Notes: generated from the sequence alone by a model not told the origin. 16,863 nt of DNA from Chloroflexota bacterium (GCA_016875955.1 VGOH01000006.1:1-16863), one strand, 5' to 3'. Counted from the stretch's first letter, positions 6,627 to 14,038 are shown. Program-made: numbers and translations.

Positions 6627-6653
6627 GGTCTCATGCTACATAATAGCCCTGTA

Positions 6654-6659
6654 ATTATA
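6654..6659 (-). promoter_or_regulatory. Candidate -10 box for comM inside an inverted repeat
   Basis: The minus strand reads TATAAT here, 27 bases before the comM ATG. It lies in the loop of the perfect inverted repeat CCTGTA (6648-6653) / TACAGG (6661-6666). No good -35 box is seen at 16-18 bases, so an activator or another recognition mode may be needed. Confidence 0.45.
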
Positions 6660-6736
6660 CTACAGGACAGGATGGCTGGTTGCAATCCGATGGCAGGCTT
6701 ACACCTGACGCAATCTTTAAGCGTGAATTGTGGCTG

Positions 6737-6745
6737 TGATATAAT
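6737..6745 (+). promoter_or_regulatory. Extended -10 promoter for prfA
   Basis: TGATATAAT fits the extended -10 pattern TGnTATAAT, and no convincing -35 box is present. Transcription would begin near 6752, giving a leader of only about 15 bases. The weak binding site GAGG (6752-6755) would then lie at the 5' end of the mRNA. Confidence 0.6.
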
Positions 6746-6766
6746 ACGGATGAGGTTGTCAATGCC

Positions 6767-7837
6767 ATGCTGGATAGACTGGAGAGGCTGGAAAAAAGAT
6801 ACGAAGAGATAGACCGGCAGATGTCGCAGACTGAGGTGGCCACCGACCTGAAGCAGCTGCAGGCGCTGGCGCAGGAGAGGGCTGGCCTTGAGGAAGTGGT
6901 GGACAGGTACCGCAAATACAAGACGGCGGCCAAATCGCTGGCGGAAACCCGGGCGATGCTGGATGACGGCCTTGACGAGGAGATGACCGAACTGGTCAAG
7001 CAGGAAGTGAGCAGCCTTGAGTCAAAACAGGAAAGGCTGCTTGAGGAACTGAAAGTGGCCCTGCTGCCCAATGACCCCAATGACCAGAAGGACATCATCG
7101 TGGAAATCCGCGCCGGCACCGGGGGTGAGGAAGCCGGGCTATTCGCTGCCAACCTTTTCCGCATGTACAGTCGCTACGCCCAGGCGAAGGGCTGGAAGAC
7201 GGATGTCATCAGCGTGAATGAAAGCGGCATCGGCGGCATCAAGGAGATTATTTTTGAGGTGAAGGGGAAGGGCGCCTATAGCCGGTTGAAATATGAAAGC
7301 GGCGTCCACCGGGTGCAGCGCATTCCGGTGACCGAGTCGTCGGGTCGCATTCACACCTCCACGGCGACGGTGGCGGTGCTGCCCAAGGCGGAGGAGGTGG
7401 ACATAGAGATTAATCCCGATGACCTGAAGATTGATATTTTCCACAGCGGTGGTGCCGGCGGGCAGAACGTGAACAAGGTGGCCACCGCGGTCCGCATGAC
7501 CCACCTCCCCACGGGCATGGTCGTTGTCTGCCAGGACGAGCGCTCGCAGCTCCAGAACAAATTACGGGCCATGTCGGTGCTGCGCTCCCGCCTCCTGGAT
7601 ATTGAGAGACGCAAGCAGGAGGAGAAAATCACCTTGGAGCGCCGCTCTCAGGTGGGCACCGGCGAACGCGCCGAGAAGATTCGGACCTACAATTTCCCCC
7701 AGGACCGTGTTACCGACCATCGCGTCAACCTTACCTTGCGCAACCTGCCGCGCTTTCTTGAGGGAGAGCTTGACGAGCTGATTGACACGCTGGTCAACAG
7801 CTCTCAGGAGAGGCAACTAGAGGAACAGTTGGCGTGA
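6767..7837 (+). CDS. prfA: Peptide chain release factor 1
   Basis: A 356-residue class I release factor. The GGQ tripeptide that triggers peptidyl-tRNA hydrolysis is at 231-233 (HSGGAGGQNVNKVATAVR). The stop-codon recognition loop carries P-V-T at 187-189 with SGRIHTS after it, the RF1 type of PxT motif and not the SPF of RF2, so UAA and UAG are the predicted codons. The N-terminal coiled-coil domain starts MLDRLERLEKRYEEIDRQM, and the C-terminal part has DHRVNLTLRNLPRFLEGELDELI. The glutamine of GGQ is the expected substrate of PrmC, encoded immediately downstream with a four-base overlap (GTGA). Confidence 0.97.
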   Translation: MLDRLERLEKRYEEIDRQMSQTEVATDLKQLQALAQERAGLEEVVDRYRKYKTAAKSLAETRAMLDDGLDEEMTELVKQEVSSLESKQERLLEELKVALLPNDPNDQKDIIVEIRAGTGGEEAGLFAANLFRMYSRYAQAKGWKTDVISVNESGIGGIKEIIFEVKGKGAYSRLKYESGVHRVQRIPVTESSGRIHTSTATVAVLPKAEEVDIEINPDDLKIDIFHSGGAGGQNVNKVATAVRMTHLPTGMVVVCQDERSQLQNKLRAMSVLRSRLLDIERRKQEEKITLERRSQVGTGERAEKIRTYNFPQDRVTDHRVNLTLRNLPRFLEGELDELIDTLVNSSQERQLEEQLA

Positions 7838-8703
7838 ACCTGAGACAGGCACTTCAAAAGTCGCGAGAAGTTCTGGCGAAGGCCAATATTGAAGATGCCT
7901 CGCTGGAAGGCGAAATCCTGCTCCGGCACGTGCTGCAAATAGACCGTGCGCAGCTTTACTCAGACCTCAACCGCGAAATGAGCGCACCACAGGCGGATAG
8001 GCTATGGCAGCTGGTTCAGCGGCGCCGGCAAGGCGAGCCCACCGCCTATATCACCGGGCACTGTGAATTCTACGGCCTGGACTTATGCGTTGACCGCCGC
8101 GTCCTCATCCCCCGCCCCGAGACCGAGCTGATGGTGGAAAAAGCGCTGGCACTGGCAAGGAGCCTTCATTTTAAGAGCGCTGCCGATATTGGCACCGGCT
8201 GCGGCGACATTGCCATCAGCCTGGCATTAAACCTTCCCCGGTTAGAAGTCTATGCCATTGATATATCTGCGGAGGCTCTGGAGGTGGCCCGACTGAACTG
8301 CCAGAAGCACGGGCTGACCGACTGCATACGGCTTTTGCATGGCGATATGCTGGCACCGCTGCCGGGACCGGTTGACCTTATTACAGCCAACTTGCCCTAT
8401 GTAACGGGGCCGGAGCTCTCGCGCTCCGGGCTGGCGGCTTTTGAGCCGCGCCTGGCGCTGGACGGAGGCGGGGACGGGCTTGATAAAATACGGAAGTTGT
8501 GCCTGCAGGCCGGCGATAAGCTGCGACCTCATGGCGTTATGTTGCTGGAAATCGGGCAGGGACAGGGCCAGGCAGTGACCGACCTGCTGCGACGATATTT
8601 CCCCTCAGCGGCGGTTGAAATCACGCCGGATTTGCAGGGCATTGAACGCGTCATCAGTCTGTGCTTGACAGCGAATCGGACGACTGCTAAATTAATTATT
8701 TGA
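7834..8703 (+). CDS. prmC: Release factor glutamine methyltransferase PrmC (NLPY variant)
   Basis: A 289-residue S-adenosylmethionine-dependent enzyme that N5-methylates the Gln of the GGQ motif of release factors. The N-terminal helical domain (about 1-80) contains GEPTAYITGHCEFYGL. The Rossmann domain follows, with LIPRPETELMVE (91-102), SAM motif I ADIGTGCGDIAISLA (117-131) and the acidic YAIDIS (140-145). The catalytic motif is normally NPPY, but the sequence reads NLPY at 186-189 (bases 8389-8400), so one proline is leucine. The start is GTG at 7834, overlapping the prfA stop by four bases, which indicates translational coupling with its own substrate. Length and other motifs are normal. 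I consider it functional, with modest doubt raised by the NLPY change. Confidence 0.92.
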   Translation: MNLRQALQKSREVLAKANIEDASLEGEILLRHVLQIDRAQLYSDLNREMSAPQADRLWQLVQRRRQGEPTAYITGHCEFYGLDLCVDRRVLIPRPETELMVEKALALARSLHFKSAADIGTGCGDIAISLALNLPRLEVYAIDISAEALEVARLNCQKHGLTDCIRLLHGDMLAPLPGPVDLITANLPYVTGPELSRSGLAAFEPRLALDGGGDGLDKIRKLCLQAGDKLRPHGVMLLEIGQGQGQAVTDLLRRYFPSAAVEITPDLQGIERVISLCLTANRTTAKLII

Positions 8704-8744
8704 ATTTTGCTCAATAGCTACGGCAGCAAAGAGGCAACAAGATT

Positions 8745-9545
8745 ATGAACATGATTGTCTGTGTGAAGCAGGTGATAGACCCCGAGGCCCCGCCGTCAAG
8801 TTTCAGGGTAGATGAAGCGGGCAAAAAGGTGGTGCCGCCGGCTGGTGTGCCTCCCGTCATCAGCCCGTTTGACGAGAACGCGGTAGAGGCGGCCTTGAGA
8901 ATCAAGGATGTTCAGGGGGGTAAAATAACTGTCATCAGTATGGGCGTCAACCTGCTGAGAGAGGTGGTGAAAAAGCCGCTCTCCATGGGCGCCGATGAGC
9001 TGGTCCTGCTTGAAGACGAGGCCTTCGCCGGCGGCGATAGCTGGTCAAACGCCCGTGCCCTGGCGCTGGCCATCAAGAAAATCGGTGTATACGACCTTAT
9101 TTTCTGCGGTCGTCAGGCGGCCGACTGGGATGAAGGGCAGGTGGGTTCGGGCATCGCCGAGATGCTGGGGTTGCCCGGCGTTACCCTGGCCCGGAAGATA
9201 GATGTCAGCGATGGCAAGGCGCGGGTGGAGCAGGTGACGGCCGATGGCTATGAAGTCGTTGAGGTGTCGCTGCCGGCGCTGATTACGGTCAGCAATGAGC
9301 TTGGCGAGGCCCGCTATCCGACCATCAAGGGCATTATGGCGGCCAAAAAGATAGAGCCGATAGTCTGGAAGCCGGCCGACATCGGCCTTGAACCAGAACA
9401 GGCTGGGGCTGCCGGCCGGAAAATAATTCTGCAAAAGCTGTACCAGCCGGTTCACGAGGGCAAGTGTGAGATTATTGAAGGGGAGAGCCCGGAGGAAGCT
9501 GGCGCCAAGCTGGCGCTTAAGCTCCGGGAAGCGAAGTTACTGTAA
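8745..9545 (+). CDS. etfB: Electron transfer flavoprotein subunit beta
   Basis: A 266-residue EtfB. The start MNMIVCVKQVID, the block ISPFDENAVEAALRIKD and KITVISMG, and the nucleotide-binding region around FCGRQAADWDEGQVGSGIAEMLGLP are typical. The C-terminal half has ARYPTIKGIMAAKKIEP. EtfB pairs with EtfA to make a flavoprotein that accepts electrons from acyl-CoA or related dehydrogenases. In some lineages it instead bifurcates electrons to ferredoxin. The ADWDEGQVG stretch differs from the DGDTAQVG form I associate with many bifurcating ETFs, but the subgroup cannot be settled by eye. It lies 41 bases after prmC and 40 before etfA. A second in-frame ATG at 8751 is also possible. Confidence 0.93.
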   Translation: MNMIVCVKQVIDPEAPPSSFRVDEAGKKVVPPAGVPPVISPFDENAVEAALRIKDVQGGKITVISMGVNLLREVVKKPLSMGADELVLLEDEAFAGGDSWSNARALALAIKKIGVYDLIFCGRQAADWDEGQVGSGIAEMLGLPGVTLARKIDVSDGKARVEQVTADGYEVVEVSLPALITVSNELGEARYPTIKGIMAAKKIEPIVWKPADIGLEPEQAGAAGRKIILQKLYQPVHEGKCEIIEGESPEEAGAKLALKLREAKLL

Positions 9546-9585
9546 ACGTGAGTTATAATGTCATCATTTCTGGAGGAAACTGACC

Positions 9586-10584
9586 ATGGCGGAATACAGT
9601 GGCGTTATGGTTCATGCTGAGGCTGAAGAAGGCAAGCTGGCGGCCATCGCCACGGAGCTGCTGGGCTGCGGCCGCAGGCTGGCCGATGACCTCGGTGAGG
9701 AATTGAGCGCGGTAATCGTCGGCAGCGGGGTAAGCAATTTAGCCGCGGAAGCGTTCGCCTCTGGCGCTGATAAGGTATACCTGGTTGATGATGCCCTGCT
9801 TCAGGACTACCAGACCGATACCCATGTCCCGGCAGTGGAGAAGGTGGTCAGACAGGCGATGCCCCGCATCCTGCTTCTCGGCCAGACGTCTATCGGTCGC
9901 GACCTGGCACCGAGGCTGGCGTTCCGGCTGGAGACAACTGCCACCATGGACTGCATTGAGCTGGACATTGACCCCGGCTCAAAACGCCTGCGGCGCACCA
10001 AGCCGGTCTACGGAGGCAATGCCCGGGCGGTTTTCACCAGCGAGCTTGACCCGCAGATAGCCACGGTAAGAACCAAAGCCATGACGCCGCTGGCGCCGGA
10101 CACTTCAAGAAAAGGTGAGGTGGTGAACGTTGCCGCCGGACTGGACTCCTCAAAGGTCAGGACCAGAGTCCTGGAAAAGGTGAAGCAGGAGGTAGAGGGT
10201 ATCAGCCTTGAGGCGGCCAATGTCGTCATCAGTGGCGGCAGGGGTATGGGTGGCGCTGAGGGCTTCAAGCAGCTGGAAGAACTGGCGAAAATGCTGAAGG
10301 GGGCGATGGGTGCCAGCCGGCCGCCCTGCGATAACGGCTGGGTGCCTGATGTGCTCCAGGTGGGGCTCACCGGCAAAATAGTTGCCCCTGACCTGTACAT
10401 TGCCGTGGCCCTCTCTGGCTCCAGCCAGCACATGGCGGGCTGCTCCGGGTGCAAGAACATCGTGGCCATAAATAAAGACCCGGAGGCCAATATCTTTCGC
10501 GAGGCACGCTTCGGCGTGGTCGGCGACTGGAAGAAGGTGCTGCCGGCTTTTAGCGCAAAGGTCAAAGAACTGCTGGCTGGATAG
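9586..10584 (+). CDS. etfA: Electron transfer flavoprotein subunit alpha
   Basis: A 332-residue EtfA. The N-terminal domain (about 1-175) includes LLLGQTSIGRDLAPRLAFRL. The C-terminal FAD domain shows VVISGGRGMGG (213-223), ASRPPCDNGWVP (243-254), LTGKIVAPDLYIAVALSGSSQH (261-282) and IVAINKDPEANIF (292-304), the usual order. Two departures are visible: QTGK is LTGK, and the segment after QHMAG is C-S-G-C (Cys286, Cys289), giving a CxxC pair near the flavin loop. No extra ferredoxin domain is present. It has a good GGAGG eight to nine bases before the ATG. The partner dehydrogenase and any ETF:quinone oxidoreductase are not in the window, so the electron donor and acceptor cannot be named. Confidence 0.93.
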   Translation: MAEYSGVMVHAEAEEGKLAAIATELLGCGRRLADDLGEELSAVIVGSGVSNLAAEAFASGADKVYLVDDALLQDYQTDTHVPAVEKVVRQAMPRILLLGQTSIGRDLAPRLAFRLETTATMDCIELDIDPGSKRLRRTKPVYGGNARAVFTSELDPQIATVRTKAMTPLAPDTSRKGEVVNVAAGLDSSKVRTRVLEKVKQEVEGISLEAANVVISGGRGMGGAEGFKQLEELAKMLKGAMGASRPPCDNGWVPDVLQVGLTGKIVAPDLYIAVALSGSSQHMAGCSGCKNIVAINKDPEANIFREARFGVVGDWKKVLPAFSAKVKELLAG

Positions 10585-10603
10585 CGCATTTTGAAGCTAA
10601 TTG

Positions 10604-10633
10604 TTGAATTTCCGATTGAATCTGTAGTATTAT
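10604..10633 (+). promoter_or_regulatory. Candidate promoter of the NEW3/ABC-2 module
   Basis: TTGAAT (10604-10609) and TATTAT (10628-10633) are 18 bases apart in a markedly AT-rich gap, which supports an independent operon start. The leader that follows would include three copies of TATACTT (10647, 10665, 10673), so a second promoter there cannot be excluded. Confidence 0.5.
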
Positions 10634-10646
10634 TATAAAATCATCG

Positions 10647-10679
10647 TATACTTGTGATTTCCAATATACTTATATACTT
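10647..10679 (+). repeat. Three TATACTT copies upstream of the NEW3-domain gene
   Basis: TATACTT occurs at 10647-10653, 10665-10671 and 10673-10679, just before the ribosome binding region GAGGTGG. They could be operator sites, an alternative promoter, or simple AT-rich repetition. Confidence 0.5.
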
Positions 10680-10695
10680 AGTGAGGTGGTAAGTA

Positions 10696-11898
10696 ATGCA
10701 AAAATTAAGAATTCTCTGCCTGGTGCTGGTGAGCCTGCTGGCGCTTTCTCCAGCCGGCGCCGTATTAGCCCAGGGCGGGACAGAGTACGCCCTGTCATTG
10801 ACGCCCGCGGACGGCCTGTACAGTACCATAATGATGGCCGGACGTGACAAAGATATCCGGGTAGACCTGGAGAATATTGGCGATGAGGCGGTGACTAAAA
10901 TCGCTCTAAAGAGTGAAATACCGGCGGGTTGGACGATAAAATTTGACCCGCCACGGATGGCCTCGCTGGATGCCTTTGGCAGTCAGCGGATTTACGCCAC
11001 GGTATTGGCGCCTGAAGGTACCGAGGCTGGCGATTACTTTGTCACCCTCTGGGCCGAAAGCGACCAGGCCTCCACAGAGAAAGTCGAAATCAGGGTTATG
11101 GTGAACCGTCCCGTAACTGCAGAATCGATTGAAGTGCGGGCTATCCATCCCACTGTTGAGGCGATTGCCGGCAGTGACTTTGTTTTTGAGGTAGAGTTCA
11201 AATATATTGGTGAGAGTATTCTGGGTGAACCCAAAAGCTTTGACCTTATCACTAAAGCCCCGCAGAGGTGGGAAGTATACTTTACCCCCCAGTTTGAGAA
11301 GGATAAGCATATCTCTGCCATAGACCTCAAGCCCGGCAGCGTTACTTTCTCCGAGAAAACCAGGATGGTCGCCAGGGCACCATTCTGGCCTCTTCCCGAG
11401 CCGGGTAGCTATAAAATAACTCTGGATGTAGTCTCCGGCGACCTGAAAGGCACCATTGACGTTACAGCGGTGATTACCGCCAGCTATAGTATAATTCTGG
11501 CCCCGGCGGGCCAGCGTTACGATACCAAAGCCAAGGCTGGCCGGGACAATTATTTCTCTATTCAGGTGGGCAACCTGGGCACAGCACCGATTGATAAAAT
11601 AACCTTCTCGCCTGATAGCCCGGAGGGATGGTCGATTAAGTTTTCACCCGAACAGGTGGACGTACTGGAGCCGTTTGCGACGCAGAATGTAGAGATGGAT
11701 ATTACGCCACCGCCGGAAACAATTGCCGGCGATTATATGATAAGCGTCCGGGCTTCCGGAGTTCAGAAGACCTCGGAAAAGATAGATATCCGGGTTACGG
11801 TGGAGACGCCCACCATATGGGGGTGGATTGGTGTCGTCATCATCGCTATCGTCATTATGGGGCTGGTGGTTATCTTCATGCGGTTCAGCCGGCGATAA
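10696..11898 (+). CDS. Secreted, membrane-anchored protein with NEW3-type beta-sandwich repeats
   Basis: The 400-residue protein has an N-terminal signal peptide (MQKLRILCLVLVSLLALSPA, likely cleaved after AVLA near residue 25). One C-terminal membrane helix (about 374-396) is followed by RFSRR, so the bulk faces outside. Residues 30-137 and 264-370 are two copies of one domain: both run YxLxLxPA...AGRD...VxLxNxGxxxxxKI...PxGWxIKFxPxxxxxLxxFxxQ...AGDYxxxxxAxSxxxxxEKxxIRVxV. This pattern fits the NEW3 (alpha-galactosidase-associated) domain. A divergent third domain lies between them (about 141-262). NEW3 domains are widespread beta-sandwiches of unclear binding role. The gene is three bases upstream of an ABC ATPase and its permease, so the product may be an extracellular accessory subunit of that transporter. 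No catalytic residues were recognised. Confidence 0.85.
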   Translation: MQKLRILCLVLVSLLALSPAGAVLAQGGTEYALSLTPADGLYSTIMMAGRDKDIRVDLENIGDEAVTKIALKSEIPAGWTIKFDPPRMASLDAFGSQRIYATVLAPEGTEAGDYFVTLWAESDQASTEKVEIRVMVNRPVTAESIEVRAIHPTVEAIAGSDFVFEVEFKYIGESILGEPKSFDLITKAPQRWEVYFTPQFEKDKHISAIDLKPGSVTFSEKTRMVARAPFWPLPEPGSYKITLDVVSGDLKGTIDVTAVITASYSIILAPAGQRYDTKAKAGRDNYFSIQVGNLGTAPIDKITFSPDSPEGWSIKFSPEQVDVLEPFATQNVEMDITPPPETIAGDYMISVRASGVQKTSEKIDIRVTVETPTIWGWIGVVIIAIVIMGLVVIFMRFSRR

Positions 11899-11901
11899 AC
11901 T

Positions 11902-12870
11902 ATGAGCGAAACGTTAGCCATATCAGCACAGGGACTGACCAAGCGCTATGACGGGGTGACCGTCGTGGACCACCTCAACCTTCAGGTGAAGGCAAACGAG
12001 GTATTTGGCCTGCTCGGCCCAAACGGTGCCGGCAAAACGACGACCATCCTGATGATGCTGGGCCTGACCGAGCCGGCTGAAGGCTCGGTCAGCGTGCTTG
12101 GTTTTAGTCCCACCCGAGAGCCGCTCAAGGTAAAACGGCAGGTCGGCTATCTGCCGGAAAGAGTTGGTTTCTATGAGAACATGACCGCGCGGGAAAACCT
12201 GCGGTTCATCGCTGACCTGAATGGCATCAGCTATAACGAGGCTAACCAGCGGACGGATGAGGTGCTTAAGATGGTCGGCCTGACCGAAAGTGAGATAATG
12301 GAAGCGCTGGGGCCGAAGCGGAAGATTGAAAAAACGGTGGGCAAATTCTCTCGCGGCATGAAGCAGAGGCTGGGCATTGCCGAGGTGCTGATTAAAAGGC
12401 CGAGGCTGGTCTTCCTTGATGAACCAACCGCCGGCCTGGACCCGAAAGGAATTAACCAGCTGCTTGACCTGATTGCCGCCCTGCCCAAGGCGGGCACCAC
12501 CGTGGTGCTCTCTTCCCACCAGTTATATCAGGTACAGCGGGTGTGCCACAGCATCGGCATTCTGGCTAAAGGCAAGATGGTGATTCAGGGTGCCATTGAC
12601 AAGCTGGGTCGGGAGGCTCTGGCCGGAGGCCGCTTCCAGATTGAGGTGGAAACCGAGAATCCAGGCGAGAAGCTGATTAAGGTGATACGCGGCCTTAAAG
12701 GTGTGCTTGGGGTTGAGGCCAAGGGTAATGTGCTCAGCATCAGCACTGAGGCCGATTTACGGCGGCAGGTTTCCAAAGCCGTCGTTGAGAATAACTACCC
12801 CCTGATTCAGATGAAGATTCAGGAATTTTCCCTGGATGATATTTACATGAAGTATTTCCGCGAGGAATAG
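11902..12870 (+). CDS. ABC transporter ATP-binding protein (ABC-2 export type)
   Basis: A 322-residue ATPase. Walker A is GPNGAGKT at 39-46, the signature is FSRGMKQR at 149-156, Walker B is LVFLDEP (169-175) with the D-loop GLDP, and the switch histidine is in SSHQL (His206). The Q-loop position reads VGYLPE in place of a glutamine, common in this ABCA/NosF-like group. A charged insert (GPKRKIEKTV) precedes the signature. The C-terminal part (about 235-322) is the extra domain typical of ABC-2 exporters. It should drive the permease encoded seven bases downstream. The substrate is unknown, and the adjacent NEW3 protein is the only clue. It begins three bases after the NEW3 gene. Confidence 0.93.
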   Translation: MSETLAISAQGLTKRYDGVTVVDHLNLQVKANEVFGLLGPNGAGKTTTILMMLGLTEPAEGSVSVLGFSPTREPLKVKRQVGYLPERVGFYENMTARENLRFIADLNGISYNEANQRTDEVLKMVGLTESEIMEALGPKRKIEKTVGKFSRGMKQRLGIAEVLIKRPRLVFLDEPTAGLDPKGINQLLDLIAALPKAGTTVVLSSHQLYQVQRVCHSIGILAKGKMVIQGAIDKLGREALAGGRFQIEVETENPGEKLIKVIRGLKGVLGVEAKGNVLSISTEADLRRQVSKAVVENNYPLIQMKIQEFSLDDIYMKYFREE

Positions 12871-12877
12871 ATAGGTT

Positions 12878-13807
12878 ATGGTTGCTATTATTCGTAAAGA
12901 GTTAGCCGATTACGTCACCAGCATCCGGTTTCTGGGTTTTATGTTACTGGTGACTGTTCTCAGCATCACCGGTTTGATGGCGGCCGCGCAGGGTATCCGT
13001 GCGGCTAACCTGCCCCAGGGAATAGTATTTCTGGGCCTGTTCACTACGGCCGGAGTCCAGGTGCCAATACCGTCGCTCTCCTATCTCGTCTCCCTGCTTG
13101 TCCCCCTTATCGGCATTGCCCTGGGCTTTGACGCTATCAACAGCGAGAGAAGCAGCGGCACTCTCAGCCGGGTACTGTCCCAGCCCATCTACCGGGACAG
13201 CGTGATAAATGGCAAGTTCCTGGCCGGTGTAGTCATACTCTCCATTATGGTGGGCACGATGCTGCTGCTGGTCTCCGGCTATGGGATGAGAATGATTGGA
13301 GTGCCGCCGACACATGAAGAGGTCATCAGGTTATTTTTATACTTTGTCGTGACTATATTCTACGGGGCATTCTGGATGGGGCTGGCGATATTATTTTCCA
13401 TCCTGTTTCGCCGGGTGGCGGCCTCGCTGCTGTTCTCGCTGGCGCTCTGGTTGTTCTTCAGCATCTTCATCATGCTCATCGCTCCCGCAATCGCCAACGC
13501 TCTGGTGCCGACTGCCGAGGGTGTTCAGGCGGAGGTGGTTCGCAACTACGAATTGCAGCGGACGATATTGCTGTTTTCACCCAATTATCTGTTCCAGGAA
13601 GCGACCACCGTCATACTGGTGCCGCTGGTGCGGACTCTGGGCATGGTGACCTCAAGCATTCAGCCTTACTGGCTGCGCAACCCCCTGAGCCTGGGCCAGA
13701 GCATTCTCGTTGTCTGGCCCCACATCACGGGACTGATCAGCCTTAGCGCGGTGTGCTTTGCCGTGAGCTATATCCTGTTCATGCGCCAGGAAATACGGGC
13801 CACTTAA
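12878..13807 (+). CDS. ABC-2 family transporter permease
   Basis: The 309-residue integral membrane protein has about six helices, near residues 17-37, 64-84, 112-134, 150-176, 180-205 and 275-302. The motif INSERSSGTLSRVLSQPIYR (87-106), followed by NGKFLAG, is characteristic of the NosY/ABC-2 membrane family and forms the coupling loop to the ATPase. A larger external or loop segment lies between helices 5 and 6 (about 206-270). It starts seven bases after the ATPase stop and closes the module. After its stop comes the hairpin-rich element at 13858-14038, which may end transcription. Cargo cannot be deduced: related systems act on copper-site maturation factors, drugs, lipids or cell-surface polymers. 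Confidence 0.92.
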   Translation: MVAIIRKELADYVTSIRFLGFMLLVTVLSITGLMAAAQGIRAANLPQGIVFLGLFTTAGVQVPIPSLSYLVSLLVPLIGIALGFDAINSERSSGTLSRVLSQPIYRDSVINGKFLAGVVILSIMVGTMLLLVSGYGMRMIGVPPTHEEVIRLFLYFVVTIFYGAFWMGLAILFSILFRRVAASLLFSLALWLFFSIFIMLIAPAIANALVPTAEGVQAEVVRNYELQRTILLFSPNYLFQEATTVILVPLVRTLGMVTSSIQPYWLRNPLSLGQSILVVWPHITGLISLSAVCFAVSYILFMRQEIRAT

Positions 13808-13857
13808 GCGGGTGTCCTCTAATGGGGTTCTGTTTGCCTTTGGTTGGCTGTTGACGC

Positions 13858-14038
13858 CTCACCCCTGACCCCTCTCCAGCCAGAAGCGCTGCTAAATGAC
13901 CACAGGCTTTAATGGCTGGAGAGGGGAGTATAAAGGAGAGGGAGCTTCGCCCCCTCTCCAATTCTTCCCCCCTCTCAAACATGATTAAAATGGAGTGCAG
14001 AAGACAGGCCTGTTTGAGAGGGGGAGCAAGGGGGTGAG
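13858..14038. repeat. MITE-like palindromic intergenic element
   Basis: About 181 bases made of nested inverted repeats. The ends are CTCACCCC (13858-13865) and GGGGTGAG (14031-14038), extended imperfectly inward by CCCTCTC / GAGAGGG. Inside are a perfect 14-bp pair CCCCTCTCCAGCCA / TGGCTGGAGAGGGG (13869-13882 / 13913-13926), an 11-bp stem with one mismatch and loop TTC (13935-13945 / 13949-13959), and a perfect 14-bp pair CCCCCTCTCAAACA / TGTTTGAGAGGGGG (13968-13981 / 14011-14024). It has no credible coding content. It lies between convergent genes and could fold into tandem hairpins in RNA from either strand, giving a bidirectional terminator. The rest of the 13808-14067 gap holds nothing else I can identify. 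Confidence 0.75.

Noticed and set aside
7325..7333. P-V-T in RF1 as a possible change of stop-codon use
   Set aside because: The motif is PxT in RF1 proteins and the middle residue varies; there is no sign of recoding in the window, where TAA, TAG and TGA all end genes normally.
9554..9559. TATAAT between etfB and etfA as a promoter
   Set aside because: No -35 box at suitable spacing and no extended -10 TG; the genes are 40 bases apart and most likely co-transcribed.
12160..12165. Lost Q-loop glutamine in the ABC ATPase as a sign of inactivity
   Set aside because: VGYLPE at this position is frequent in ABC-2 export ATPases, and all other nucleotide-binding motifs are intact.
13779..13982. 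67-codon minus-strand open frame in the intergenic gap
   Set aside because: It lies over the inverted repeats and the end of the permease gene, has repeat-driven composition, and resembles no protein I know.
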